Shown one piece after another: positions 16,306 to 25,300 of a stretch of DNA of 64,000 nt; the stretch's first letter is position 1; every line of letters starts with the position of its first letter. Below the pieces are notes generated by a model. That model saw only the letters and a program-made list of their open reading frames with translations, ran no database searches and was not told the origin of the DNA. The DNA lies in contig NZ_JBHYFV010000004.1 in assembly GCF_051859345.1 (NCBI RefSeq), forward strand, positions 62,001-126,000, read 5' to 3'. Origin of the DNA: Marivita sp051859345 (GTDB lineage Bacteria > Pseudomonadota > Alphaproteobacteria > Rhodobacterales > Rhodobacteraceae). A program made the position numbers and the translations under genes.

Positions 16306-17481
16306 ATGGAACTTGCAGCGCTTTTGGCTCTCACGCTTTTGGGTATCACCGCCAGTGTGTTCGCCGATACTGGTGATGATGACGACGACGACTCCGACAC
16401 AAGCGGGGGCGGCGATGGTGTAGACGGTGGCGACGGCACTGAAACAGGCGACGGCACTGATGGCGCCGGCGGAACTGACGGTGGACCTGACGACGGCACT
16501 GGCGGAACTGACGGCGGAACCGGCGGAACTGATGGCGGCACCGGCGGTGGCTCCAGTGACGGTGTCGTGACATCTGACGGTGTGACGTTCGGCACCGACG
16601 GAGGCGACAGCATATCCGCTGCAACCGGCAGTGACACTGTTGTGGGTGGCGGCGGCGACGATTCGATCGCCGGAAACGCAGGCGCGAACATTCTTGACGG
16701 CGAAGACGGTGACGACAGCGTTGTCGGCGGCGACGGTGACGATCAGGTGTTCGGCAGCGCGGGCAACGATGCGCTGAACGGCAATGATGGCAATGATCTT
16801 GTCGCAGGCGGCACCGGAGACGATGAGCTGTTTGGCGGTCTTGGCGATGACACCATGTTTGGCGATGCCGGCAATGATGTGATGGACGGCCAGGAAGGCA
16901 ATGACCAGCTTGTTGGTGGCGACGGCGATGACACGATGTTCGGCGGCGCAGGGAATGACTCGCTCTTTGGCAACGATGGCGATGACAGCATCATGGATGG
17001 CGCAGGCGACGATTCCCTTGTTGGCGGCGCCGGAGCGGATACGCTCGACGGTGGTGAAGGCAATGACCAGATCTTCGGAATCTGGGACGGCAACACTGAC
17101 GACATGATCGAAGCCCAGGACCTGGATGATCCGGATGTTCTGCTTGGTGGAGAGGGGAATGACGAGCTGCAGATGGGCAGTGGCGATATGGCCTACGGTG
17201 AAACCGGAAGCGATATCTTCTACACCGGCACCTGGGTCGACCCTGACAATGCGCCCGTGGTCTTCGATCTTGAATCCGACGAGGTTGTGATCGTTTCCGT
17301 ACCGGTCGGCACCTCGGGTGATACCTCGATTTCGCTCGAAACCGACGAAGAAAGCGGCGACACGCTGGTTCAAGCCAATGGTCAGACCGTTGTGGTGATT
17401 GCATCTGAAGCCGGGGAGGTCTCGCTTGACCAGATCCTCGTCGTCGAAAGCGTCAGCATCCTGACCGCTGCGGCCGCCTGA
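16306..17481 (+). CDS. Glycine/aspartate-rich RTX-repeat calcium-binding protein
   Basis: A 391-residue acidic protein. An N-terminal hydrophobic segment (AALLALTLLGITASVFA, residues 4-20) may be a membrane anchor or signal. It is followed by an Asp run and a low-complexity Gly/Asp/Thr tract to about residue 85. From about 100 to 260 there are a dozen or more nine-residue repeats of the GGxGxDxxx type, the calcium-binding beta-roll of RTX proteins. A C-terminal beta-rich domain of about 120 residues follows. Classic RTX exoproteins have a C-terminal type I secretion signal and no N-terminal hydrophobic segment, so this one may instead be tethered to the cell. No adjacent ABC exporter is seen. 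Function is unknown beyond calcium binding. Confidence 0.8.
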   Translation: MELAALLALTLLGITASVFADTGDDDDDDSDTSGGGDGVDGGDGTETGDGTDGAGGTDGGPDDGTGGTDGGTGGTDGGTGGGSSDGVVTSDGVTFGTDGGDSISAATGSDTVVGGGGDDSIAGNAGANILDGEDGDDSVVGGDGDDQVFGSAGNDALNGNDGNDLVAGGTGDDELFGGLGDDTMFGDAGNDVMDGQEGNDQLVGGDGDDTMFGGAGNDSLFGNDGDDSIMDGAGDDSLVGGAGADTLDGGEGNDQIFGIWDGNTDDMIEAQDLDDPDVLLGGEGNDELQMGSGDMAYGETGSDIFYTGTWVDPDNAPVVFDLESDEVVIVSVPVGTSGDTSISLETDEESGDTLVQANGQTVVVIASEAGEVSLDQILVVESVSILTAAAA

Positions 17482-17501
17482 TACATCAGGATAACAAGAT
17501 A

Positions 17502-17535
17502 CCGCGCCGTGACGTGTGACTTCTCCACGGCGCGG
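17502..17535. other. GC-rich hairpin downstream of the RTX gene
   Basis: CCGCGCCGTG (17502-17511) and CACGGCGCGG (17526-17535) form a perfect 10-base-pair stem about 20 bases after the RTX-protein stop. There is no T-run after it, so it would act as an RNA-stabilising structure or a weak terminator. Confidence 0.5.
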
Positions 17536-17585
17536 ACCCATGCTAGACAAAGCCGTAGTGTAAGCGGTTCAAAGAGGGAAATGAT

Positions 17586-18056
17586 ATGAGACTTGCCCTG
17601 CTGATTTTCGCTCTGATCGCGTCACCGGCGCTGGCACGCGATCTTCCGCCAGAGCCGCCGGCGTACGAAAAGCCGACATTCGAACGGCCGACCACGCCAC
17701 CGCCGCCGCCACCGCCGCCGCCGCCAATACCGCCGGATGAGAACAAGGATCCGAGGGAACCGCGTCCGGCGACCAACCTTGTGCCACCACCCGCAACGGC
17801 GCTGGCGTGTCCAAAGGTCAAGTGCGTCACGGATGAGAACGGCCATCGCCGCGCGATGTTCACAGCGGATGTGCAGCCCGACATGTATTACCTGGGCCGC
17901 AAATTCTGCGCCGAAGCCCCGCAGGCGACCGAGGTGACCGCGTGTTGCCTCACCAAAGAGGACAACACCTACCAGATCCTCTACAACCTCAAGGTCAGCG
18001 CCAAAGCGCACAAGAAAGCCAAGGCGTTCTGCACCTGTGTGCTTGAACTCGACTGA
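17586..18056 (+). CDS. Small secreted protein with a proline-rich linker and a cysteine-bearing C-terminal domain
   Basis: A 156-residue protein with a signal peptide (LALLIFALIASPALA) preceded by a GAGGGA ribosome site. Residues 20-70 are proline-rich, including a run of eight or more prolines, a flexible extended linker that often crosses the periplasm or peptidoglycan. The C-terminal half contains seven cysteines (ALACPKVKC, FCAEAP, ACCLT, FCTCV), so disulfide bonds or metal binding are likely. No family is recognised. It lies downstream of the RTX gene with its own ribosome site and is closed by a strong terminator. Confidence 0.7.
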   Translation: MRLALLIFALIASPALARDLPPEPPAYEKPTFERPTTPPPPPPPPPPIPPDENKDPREPRPATNLVPPPATALACPKVKCVTDENGHRRAMFTADVQPDMYYLGRKFCAEAPQATEVTACCLTKEDNTYQILYNLKVSAKAHKKAKAFCTCVLELD

Positions 18057-18082
18057 CTTGGGGTCTGACGATCAAAGATTTG

Positions 18083-18111
18083 AAAAACCGGGGCCTTTGG
18101 CCCCGGTTTTT
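18083..18111. terminator. Bidirectional rho-independent terminator
   Basis: AAAAACCGGGGCC, a short CTTT-like loop and GGCCCCGGTTTTT form a strong stem flanked by A and T runs, so it can stop transcription from either side. It lies between the convergent secreted-protein gene (ending 18056) and the DUF1289 gene (ending 18125). Confidence 0.9.
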
Positions 18112-18124
18112 CTGTCTGTAAAGG

Positions 18125-18373
18125 CTAACGCAGCAACCGTGCCGCGCGTCCACCGCGCCGCTTTGTCGGGGCTTTCTCGCGATTGGGCAGTTCTGCCATC
18201 ACCGACCGGCGATCTTCGGGCGTCATCTTTGACCAGCGCGTGATCTCGTCAATTGACCGGGCACATCCCGAACAAAGCCGCGTTTCGGGATGGATCATAC
18301 ACAGCTGCACACACGGGCTTTCGATTTCGTCGCGGCTCCAGATGTCGTCTTTCATCGCTGCACGCTCCTTCAT
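18125..18373 (-). CDS. DUF1289 domain small protein
   Basis: An 82-residue protein with the DUF1289 cysteine pattern: SPCVQLCMIHPETRLCSGCARS, four cysteines in a CxxxC...CxxC arrangement that probably binds a metal, followed by the DEITRW helix. The basic tail (KRRGGRAARLLR) could bind nucleic acid. The start at 18373 overlaps the ruvX stop in an ATGA; an internal Met at residue 7 is a less likely alternative. It is the last gene of a ccmI-ruvX-DUF1289 unit. The biochemical role of the family is not established. Confidence 0.85.
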   Translation of the reverse strand: MKERAAMKDDIWSRDEIESPCVQLCMIHPETRLCSGCARSIDEITRWSKMTPEDRRSVMAELPNREKAPTKRRGGRAARLLR

Positions 18374-18846
18374 GCCCCAGCCTCGATATGGCGCAAACGG
18401 TCCAGCGCCCCTTGCAGGATATAGCTTGCCGCGACGTGGTCGATCACCTCTGCGCGACGTTTGCGTGTCGTATCCGCCTCCAGCAGTGCTCTTTCTGCCG
18501 CAACCGTGGACAGACGTTCGTCCCAGAACGTGATTGGACGATCCCAGAGCGCCGCGAAATTGCGGGCAAAGGCGCGGGTGGACTGGCAGCGCGGTCCCTC
18601 GGACCCGTCCATGTTGCGCGGCAATCCCAGCACCAGCCCGGCGATGTCCCGCTTGGTCAGGATCACCAGCAGCGCTTCTGCATCCAGACCGAACTTGCGC
18701 CGCTTCACCGTCTCAAGTGGCGTCGCCACGCTGCGCATCCCGTCCGACACCGCAACCCCGATGGTCTTTGTGCCAAGGTCCAACCCGGCAATCGCGCGCA
18801 TCGCGGGCAGAGACCCTGCAAATTCAGAGATATCGTCGTGGATCAA
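18370..18846 (-). CDS. ruvX: RuvX/YqgF Holliday-junction resolvase-like RNase H-fold nuclease
   Basis: A 158-residue RNase H-fold protein with GLDLGTKTIGVAVSD (the first catalytic Asp), VLGLPRNMDGSEG, and DERLSTVAAERAL with an acidic residue; YqgF proteins process pre-16S rRNA and may resolve junctions. The start is placed at a TTG at 18846 because it lies 4 bases after the ccmI stop and gives an N-terminus (MIHDDISEF) of the length usual in relatives; the frame is open further upstream inside ccmI, and an ATG about 14 codons downstream is the other option. It overlaps the DUF1289 gene by 4 bases. Confidence 0.9.
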   Translation of the reverse strand: MIHDDISEFAGSLPAMRAIAGLDLGTKTIGVAVSDGMRSVATPLETVKRRKFGLDAEALLVILTKRDIAGLVLGLPRNMDGSEGPRCQSTRAFARNFAALWDRPITFWDERLSTVAAERALLEADTTRKRRAEVIDHVAASYILQGALDRLRHIEAGA

Positions 18847-18850
18847 TGGT

Positions 18851-20080
18851 TTACAACACCAATCCGGCAGCCCGTGCGCCTTCACGCACAATCCCAAGCG
18901 CGTCCGGATTGTCGGCAAACACCTCTTGCGCGTTGTTCCAGACCGCGATGGCCTGCGCCTCGTCGCCCAACACGGAAAGCGACGAGATCAGTCGCGCCCA
19001 TTCTTCGGGGGTTCCACCCTCGGTGGCCAGCCGGTCAGACAATTGCGCCACCATGCCCCGGATCATGTCCTGACGGTCCTCGGCGCTCATGTCGCCGGCC
19101 GCATCCATGTCCTCGGCGCTTGGTCCGGGCAGGCCCGCAACGCTTGGCACCTGGTAATCCGAGACCCCGGCGCGATAGGCCATCTCTTCGATCTGCGCCA
19201 AAATCGGCGGCAACCATGCGGCACCCGGCGGGCTTTGACGCAACAGACGATCCCACAACCGGAACGCCACGTCCGGACGGCCGGTCTGTGACATCATCAG
19301 CCCGATGTAATACTGTGCCACGCCGTTCTGTGGATCGCGCGTCAGGGCGGCCTCCAGCACCCGCTCTGCCTCGGGAGACACATAGCCACCCGCCGCCAGA
19401 ACCATCATATCCGCCAGATCCGCGTAATCCTTGGCACTCGCGGACTCCCCCTTGATCGACAAGACCTGTTCCTGCGCTGCGTAAGCTTGGGTATAATTTC
19501 CCATCGCCGCCTCGGATCGCGCCAAAAGAACATGCCCCTGCAAGTCTCTCGGCCGCTCTGCCACTGCTCCGCGCAGGCGCTGCACAAGGGCAGCATATTC
19601 GGGCTGGATCTCGGGGGCGTCCGTGGTCGGCATCTGCGATTCCGCCTCGGCCTGCGACGGGCGGTTTTCGCGCGCGGCCTCGGCCATTTCGATACGCGCC
19701 GCAAGGCTCAGGTCGCCATATCCGGGTGCGCCCAATTGCGCATAAAGCCAATAGCTGCCGCCAACGACAACCGCTCCGATCAACGCCGCCGTGGCGAAAC
19801 CCAGTGTCCGGGGCTGTGCGCCGCCGTCACCGCTGGCCTGCGCCTTGGAATCCGCACTCAGGATACGCCGCGAAATTTCGGTCCGCAGCCGCTCCGCGTC
19901 TTCCTGCGAAATCACCCCGCGCTGCACCTCGCGGTCCACTTCGTTCAACTGATCGCGGTAAACCTGCACATCGAACGCTTCGGCCGGGCCAGTATTGCGC
20001 TGCCCATGGATCAGCGCCAGAACCAGAAGACCCGCCATCGCGAAGGCCAGAACAACAGTAGCGATCCAGAAAAACGTCAT
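18851..20080 (-). CDS. ccmI: Cytochrome c biogenesis protein CcmI
   Basis: About 409 residues. The start at 20080 opens on a transmembrane helix (MTFFWIATVVLAFAMAGLL); two in-frame ATGs upstream (20113, 20179) are possible but less family-like. A leucine-zipper-like cytoplasmic loop (VYRDQLNEVDREVQRGVISQEDAERLRTEI) is the CcmI signature, followed by a second helix and a periplasmic TPR-containing domain. CcmI is the chaperone that holds apocytochrome c for haem ligation. The other ccm genes are not in the window, which is common in alphaproteobacteria. It heads the ccmI-ruvX-DUF1289 unit and is divergent from soxB. Confidence 0.88.
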   Translation of the reverse strand: MTFFWIATVVLAFAMAGLLVLALIHGQRNTGPAEAFDVQVYRDQLNEVDREVQRGVISQEDAERLRTEISRRILSADSKAQASGDGGAQPRTLGFATAALIGAVVVGGSYWLYAQLGAPGYGDLSLAARIEMAEAARENRPSQAEAESQMPTTDAPEIQPEYAALVQRLRGAVAERPRDLQGHVLLARSEAAMGNYTQAYAAQEQVLSIKGESASAKDYADLADMMVLAAGGYVSPEAERVLEAALTRDPQNGVAQYYIGLMMSQTGRPDVAFRLWDRLLRQSPPGAAWLPPILAQIEEMAYRAGVSDYQVPSVAGLPGPSAEDMDAAGDMSAEDRQDMIRGMVAQLSDRLATEGGTPEEWARLISSLSVLGDEAQAIAVWNNAQEVFADNPDALGIVREGARAAGLVL

Positions 20081-20262
20081 CTTGAGAATATCCGCAGCTT
20101 GTTTCGATGTCATGTATAGGCGCAAGCCGCTTGAAAAAAGGGCAAAACCCCGTGACAAAGCGCCATGTCGCAAAAACACGGTAAAAGGGCGCTGCGCGTA
20201 TCCTCGCCGACCCCAGTTCAGTCCACATATCCGTCAGATCACCCAAGCTCCGAGTCGCCCTT

Positions 20263-21507
20263 ATGAAACGCTATTCCGCCTTTGCCGTCGCCCGCGAAGC
20301 TGTCCGCCACCACACGGGCTGGGAACGCGCCTGGCGCAAGCCCGAGCCGAAGAAGAAATACGACGTGGTGATCGTGGGCGCGGGGGGGCATGGCCTCGCC
20401 ACCGCTTATTACCTTGGCAAGAATTTTGGCATCACCAACGTGGCGGTGATCGAAAAGGGCTGGCTGGGCGGCGGCAACACCGGCCGCAACACCACCATCA
20501 TCCGATCCAACTACCTTCAGGATCCCTCTGCCGCGATCTACGAAAAGGCGCGCGGCCTCTACGAGACCCTGAGCCAGGACCTGAACTACAACGTCATGTT
20601 TTCCCCGCGTGGCGTGATGATGCTGGCCCAGACCGAACACGAGATCCGCGGCTATCAGCGCACCGCGCACGCCAACAACCTGCAAGGGGTCGAGACGAAA
20701 TTCATCGGCCCCGCCGAGGTCAAGCGCCTCTGCCCGATCATCGAACTCAAAGGCCCGCGCTATCCGGTGCTTGGCGCACTCTGGCAGCCCCGTGGCGGCA
20801 CCGCGCGCCATGATGCCGTCGCCTGGGGCTATGCTCGCGCGTGCTCGGACATGGGCATGGACATCATCCAGCAATGCGAAGTCACCGCTGTGCGCCAGTC
20901 CGAAGGTCGAGTGCAGGGCGTGACCACCACCAAGGGCGAGATCGACTGCGACAAGCTCGGCATCGTCGTGGCCGGTCACTCGGGCGTGCTGGCCGAAATG
21001 GCGGGCTTTCGCCTGCCGATCGAATCCGTCGCGCTTCAGGCGCTGGTCTCCGAGCCGATCAAGCCCTGCATGGATGTGGTGGTCATGGCCAACACCGTGC
21101 ATGGCTACATGAGCCAGTCCGACAAGGGCGAAATGGTCATCGGCGGCGGCGCGGATGGCTACAACAACTACACCCAGCGCGGGTCGTTCCACCATGTCGA
21201 GGAAACCGTCCGCGCGCTGGTCGAGACCTTCCCGATGATCTCGCGCCTCAAGATGCTGCGCTGGTGGGGCGGCATCGTCGATATGACCGGCGACCGCTCG
21301 CCGATCCTGTCAAAGACGCCTTTGGAGGGCTGCTTCATCAACTGCGGCTGGGGCACCGGCGGCTTCAAGGCAATCCCCGGTTCCGGCTGGGGCATGGCTG
21401 AACTGATCGCCAAGGGCCACTCGCCGCTGACGGCTGAGTTTGGCTTGGAGCGCTTCCGCGAGGGTCGGTTCATTGATGAGAGCGTGGCGGCGGGGGTGGC
21501 GCATTGA
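20263..21507 (+). CDS. soxB: Sarcosine oxidase subunit beta
   Basis: A 414-residue flavoprotein. The FAD-binding VVIVGAGGHGLATAYYL begins near residue 35, and His183 in the TARHDAVAWGY segment fits the histidine that covalently holds FMN in heterotetrameric sarcosine oxidases. The enzyme oxidises sarcosine (N-methylglycine) to glycine and passes the one-carbon unit to tetrahydrofolate. It is the first gene of a sox operon whose order (B, D, A, G) is the usual one except for a foreign-looking membrane gene after it, with which it overlaps by 4 bases. The C-terminal GFKAIPGSGWGMAELIAKG block is also typical. Confidence 0.95.
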   Translation: MKRYSAFAVAREAVRHHTGWERAWRKPEPKKKYDVVIVGAGGHGLATAYYLGKNFGITNVAVIEKGWLGGGNTGRNTTIIRSNYLQDPSAAIYEKARGLYETLSQDLNYNVMFSPRGVMMLAQTEHEIRGYQRTAHANNLQGVETKFIGPAEVKRLCPIIELKGPRYPVLGALWQPRGGTARHDAVAWGYARACSDMGMDIIQQCEVTAVRQSEGRVQGVTTTKGEIDCDKLGIVVAGHSGVLAEMAGFRLPIESVALQALVSEPIKPCMDVVVMANTVHGYMSQSDKGEMVIGGGADGYNNYTQRGSFHHVEETVRALVETFPMISRLKMLRWWGGIVDMTGDRSPILSKTPLEGCFINCGWGTGGFKAIPGSGWGMAELIAKGHSPLTAEFGLERFREGRFIDESVAAGVAH

Positions 21508-21974
21508 CAGTCAAGATGACCTTTCCCAAAAAAGCGCCAAAAACTTGGGCTGTTTTGGCGAGTAGAATAGGTGTCATCATTGTTGTGTTGGCGTACGTTT
21601 TGCTTGTTTTGATTTCGGTATATCTAGGCGATAGCACGCTCTTCCAAAATGCGGGTGCAGTGGGCGTTGCTGCGGTTCTATCGGCTTTTGCGCTGTTTCG
21701 TCGCGAAGGAGAAAGGCAAGTCGCTTTCGAGAACTTTTCTATTTCCGTGGCCGTTGCAGACATGATGGTATTGCGTGCCTTCGCCAACAACCCAGAGGGT
21801 AAAGAGGATTTCGAGAAGGCTGGCGAAGTAGTTAAGCAATCTTTGCAGAACTACGATGACACCCAGCAAAAATCAGACTCTTTGCTCTTTTGGGAAGTAC
21901 TTCTATCGGTCGTGTTCACCCTGCAATGGGGATTTGGCCAAATGATCTGGGATAAGCTAAATGCTGCTCATTAA
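21504..21974 (+). CDS. Uncharacterised AT-rich membrane protein inserted in the sarcosine oxidase operon
   Basis: A 156-residue protein unlike any sarcosine oxidase subunit. Two close hydrophobic segments near the N-terminus (GVIIVVLAYVLLVLISVYL and AGAVGVAAVLSAFALF) are followed by a charged helical region (residues 70-125) and a third hydrophobic stretch (FWEVLLSVVFTLQWGFG). The DNA is visibly richer in A and T than its neighbours and uses codons such as TTG, ATA and AGA that they avoid, suggesting recent acquisition. The start is a GTG/TTG-type codon overlapping the soxB stop by 4 bases and its end overlaps soxD by 14, so it is set in the operon without breaking it. No family is recognised. 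Confidence 0.65.
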   Translation: MTVKMTFPKKAPKTWAVLASRIGVIIVVLAYVLLVLISVYLGDSTLFQNAGAVGVAAVLSAFALFRREGERQVAFENFSISVAVADMMVLRAFANNPEGKEDFEKAGEVVKQSLQNYDDTQQKSDSLLFWEVLLSVVFTLQWGFGQMIWDKLNAAH

Positions 21975-22290
21975 TTGCCCCTATTGCGGCGTGGCCGCTG
22001 AAGAAACCGAACTCCACGGTGGCGGCGAAGCGCACCTGACGCGCTTTGGCCCCGACAGCTCGGACGCCGATTTCACCAGCTACCTGTTCCACCGCGAAAA
22101 CCCCAAAGGGGTCCATTTCGAACGCTGGCGCCATGTGAACGGCTGCGGCAAGTGGTTCCACGCCGCGCGCGATACCGCGACGCTCGAAGTCTTCGGCACC
22201 TACAGCGCCCAGACAACCGAGCCCCCGAACGACCTGCTCGACACCATCCGCGCCAAACGCCCCGGCTTCACATGGAGGGACATCGCATGA
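21961..22290 (+). CDS. soxD: Sarcosine oxidase subunit delta
   Basis: A 109-residue small subunit. The zinc ligands are clear: Cys6 and Cys9 in INCPYCG, His58 and Cys62 in WRHVNGCGKWFH. SoxD holds structural zinc in the alpha-beta-gamma-delta heterotetramer and shows the usual HFERWRHVNGC block. Its 5' end overlaps the AT-rich membrane gene by 14 bases; in relatives soxD normally follows soxB directly. A 22-codon reading frame starts at its stop codon. Confidence 0.95.
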   Translation: MLLINCPYCGVAAEETELHGGGEAHLTRFGPDSSDADFTSYLFHRENPKGVHFERWRHVNGCGKWFHAARDTATLEVFGTYSAQTTEPPNDLLDTIRAKRPGFTWRDIA

Positions 22291-22355
22291 CCCTTCACCT
22301 TGCCAAGAAAACTCCCGCCGGAGGCTCCGACGCTTCCGCAATCGCCAAGGTCTGA
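22287..22355 (+). CDS. Possible 22-residue micro-ORF coupled between soxD and soxA
   Basis: ATGA at 22287-22290 is both the soxD stop (TGA) and a start codon. The frame runs 22 residues (begins MTLHLAKKTPAGG, ends AIAKV) and stops 3 bases before the soxA ATG. It may be a real micropeptide or, more likely, a coupling device that keeps ribosomes moving from soxD into soxA. The basic, alanine-rich sequence matches no family I know. Confidence 0.35.
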   Translation: MTLHLAKKTPAGGSDASAIAKV

Positions 22356-22358
22356 CTT

Positions 22359-25300
22359 ATGAGCACCCGCGTTCAAACCCAGGGCCGCCTGATCAACCGC
22401 GACCGGCCTGTGTCGTTCAAGTTCAACGGCACCCTGCTGAAGGGCTACCAGGGCGACACGCTCGCCTCCGCGCTTCTGGCCAATGACCAGATGCTGATGG
22501 GCCGCAGCTTCAAATACCACCGCCCGCGCGGCGTCGTGGCGTCGGGGTCGGAAGAACCCAACGCACTGGTGGGTCTGGGCGAGGGCGACAGGTTCGAGCC
22601 GAACCAGCGCGCCACCACAACCGAGATTTTCCATGGCCTGACCGCCACCAGCCAGAACCACTGGCCGTCGTTGAATTACGATGTCGGCATCGTCAACAAC
22701 ACGCTCTCACGGTTCCTGAGCGCGGGCTTCTACTACAAGATGTTCATCCATCCGCGACCGTTCTGGAAACACATCTACGAACCGTTCATCCGCCATTCCG
22801 CCGGTCTGGGCAAAGCCCCCGACAAGGACGCGCGTGATGCCGACCGCTACGAGCATTTCTACGCCTTCACCGATGTTCTGGTGATCGGCGGCGGTGTTGC
22901 CGGTCTGCAATCCGCCCTCACGGCTGCCCGCGCCGGGGCCAAGGTGCTGTTGCTGGAACAGACCGCCCAACTGGGGGGCCGCGCGCCGGTCGATGGCGGC
23001 ACAATCGACGGGATGGAGCCCGAAGCGTGGGTCACCAAGGCCCGCGCAGAACTCGACGCGCTGCCCAACGTGCAGGTCCGCACCCGCACGATGGGGGCGG
23101 GGGTTTACGATCACGGCTACGTTCTGGGCTACGAACGCCTGACCGATCACGCGCCCGAAGTTGCCGGCCCGCGCCATCGCCTCTGGCGCATCCGTGCCGC
23201 CCAGATCATCACGGCCACGGGCGCACTCGAACGGCCATTGTCCTTCGCGGGCAATGACATCCCCGGCGTGATGCTGGCCTCCGCCGTGCGCGACTATCTC
23301 GTGAACTACGGAGTCAGCCCCGGTGACCGCACCGTGGTTGTCACCAACAATGACGACGCCTACCGCACCGCCATCGCGTTGGTGCAGGCGGGACTCAAGG
23401 TTCCCGCGATCCTTGACGCGCGCCCCAATGGCGGCGGCGCGCTGATGGACGACGCCAAGGCGCTTGGCATCCGGGTCGAAACCGGTGCCGCGGCGGTCAA
23501 GGTCAAGGGCGCGAAACGGGTACATTCCGTCTGTCGCGGCGTGCAGGCGGGCGAAGGCGTGGTGTTAGAGGAGATTTTCTGCGACGCTGTGGCCATGTCC
23601 GGCGGCTGGTCGCCGGTGGTTCACCTCTGGTCGCATTGTGGCGGCAAGCTGAATTGGGACGCCGCCCAGGCGGCCTTCCGCCCCGATCATTCCCGCGCGC
23701 CGACAAGTCATGATGGCAATCCCTTTGTGATCACCGCAGGCGCGGCCGACGGTGAATCAAACCTGAAGAGCGTCCTGCAAAGTGCTGCAAACGCTGGTAA
23801 AACAGCAGCCGATCGTGTGGGTGCAGAACGAAGCGACCCCGCTGTTCCAACCGCAGACGCACCAGAAGAAGCCCCGCTTGCCCCGGTCTGGATGATGCCG
23901 CAGGGCGCGCATTACAAACTGCGCTCAAAGGCGTGGCTTGATTATCAGAACGACGTCAAAGTGTCCGACGTACAACTGGCTGCGCAGGAAGGGTTCGAAA
24001 GCGTCGAACACACCAAGCGCTACACCACGCTTGGCATGGCGACCGATCAGGGAAAGCTGAGCAACGTCAATGGTCTTGCGACCCTTGCGAATGCACTGGG
24101 TGAAGACATTCCAAAGGTCGGCACCACCACGTTCCGCCCGCCCTATACCCCCATCTCGATGGGGGCGATTGCAGGTGAGGCGCGCGGCGAGATTTTCCAG
24201 CCGATCCGCAAGACGCCGATGCACGACTGGCACGAGGCCAACGGCGCGCATTGGGAGCCGGTCGGCCACTGGCGCCGCGCCTATGCCTTCCCCAAGGCGG
24301 GCGAAAGCATCAAGGATGCGGTCCACCGCGAAGTGCTGGCGACCCGCAACAGTCTGGGTCTTCTCGACGCCTCGACCCTTGGCAAGATCATCGTCAAGGG
24401 CCCCGATGCGGGCAAGTTTCTCGACATGCTCTACACCAACATGATGAGCACGTTGAAAGTGGGCAAATGCCGCTACGGTCTGATGTGTTCGGAAAACGGC
24501 TTCCTGTCGGATGACGGCGTTGTTGCGCGGATCGACGAAGACACATTCCTGTGCCACACCACCACCGGCGGAGCAGATCGCATCCATGCCCATATGGAGG
24601 AATGGCTGCAAACCGAATGGTGGGACTTCAAGGTCTGGACCGTCAATGCGACCGAGCAATTGGCACAGGTCGCCGTGGTTGGCCCGAATGCCCGCAAGCT
24701 GCTGGAAAAGCTGGGCGGCATGGACGTGTCGAAAGACAATCTCGCCTTCATGGAGTGGAAGGACGGAGAACTGGCCGGCTTCCCGGTGCGCGTCTACCGC
24801 ATCTCGTTCTCGGGCGAGCTCAGCTACGAAATCGCTGTACCCGCCAATCTGGGTCGCGCCTTCTGGGACACGCTGCTTGAGGCTGGCAAAGAGTGGGGCA
24901 TCACCCCCTATGGCACCGAAGCGCTGCACATCATGCGCGCCGAAAAGGGTTTCATCATGATCGGTGACGAAACCGACGGCACGGTGATCCCGCAAGACCT
25001 TGGCCTCGACTGGGCGATTTCCAAGAAAAAGGACGACTATATCGGCAAGCGTGCGCAAGCCCGGTCGCACATGACAGATCCCAAGCGCTGGAAACTGGTT
25101 GGGCTTGAAACGCTCGATGGGTCAACCCTAATGGACGGCGCCTACGCAATTGCCGATGGCAGCAACGAAAACGGCCAACGCAACACGCAAGGGCGCGTCA
25201 CCTCGACCTATCACAGCCCGACTTTGGACAAGGGCATCGCGATGGGGCTGGTGCTCAACGGGCCGGATCGCATGGGCGACGTGATCGAGTTCACAGCGGG

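Noticed and set aside
16346..16691. Open frames opposite the RTX gene with proline/serine/arginine repeats
   Set aside because: They are shadows of the GGxGxD repeats in other frames; the sense-strand RTX protein explains them.
20239..21195. Long minus-strand open frame opposite soxB
   Set aside because: Antisense shadow of a well-supported gene, with no ribosome site or domain.
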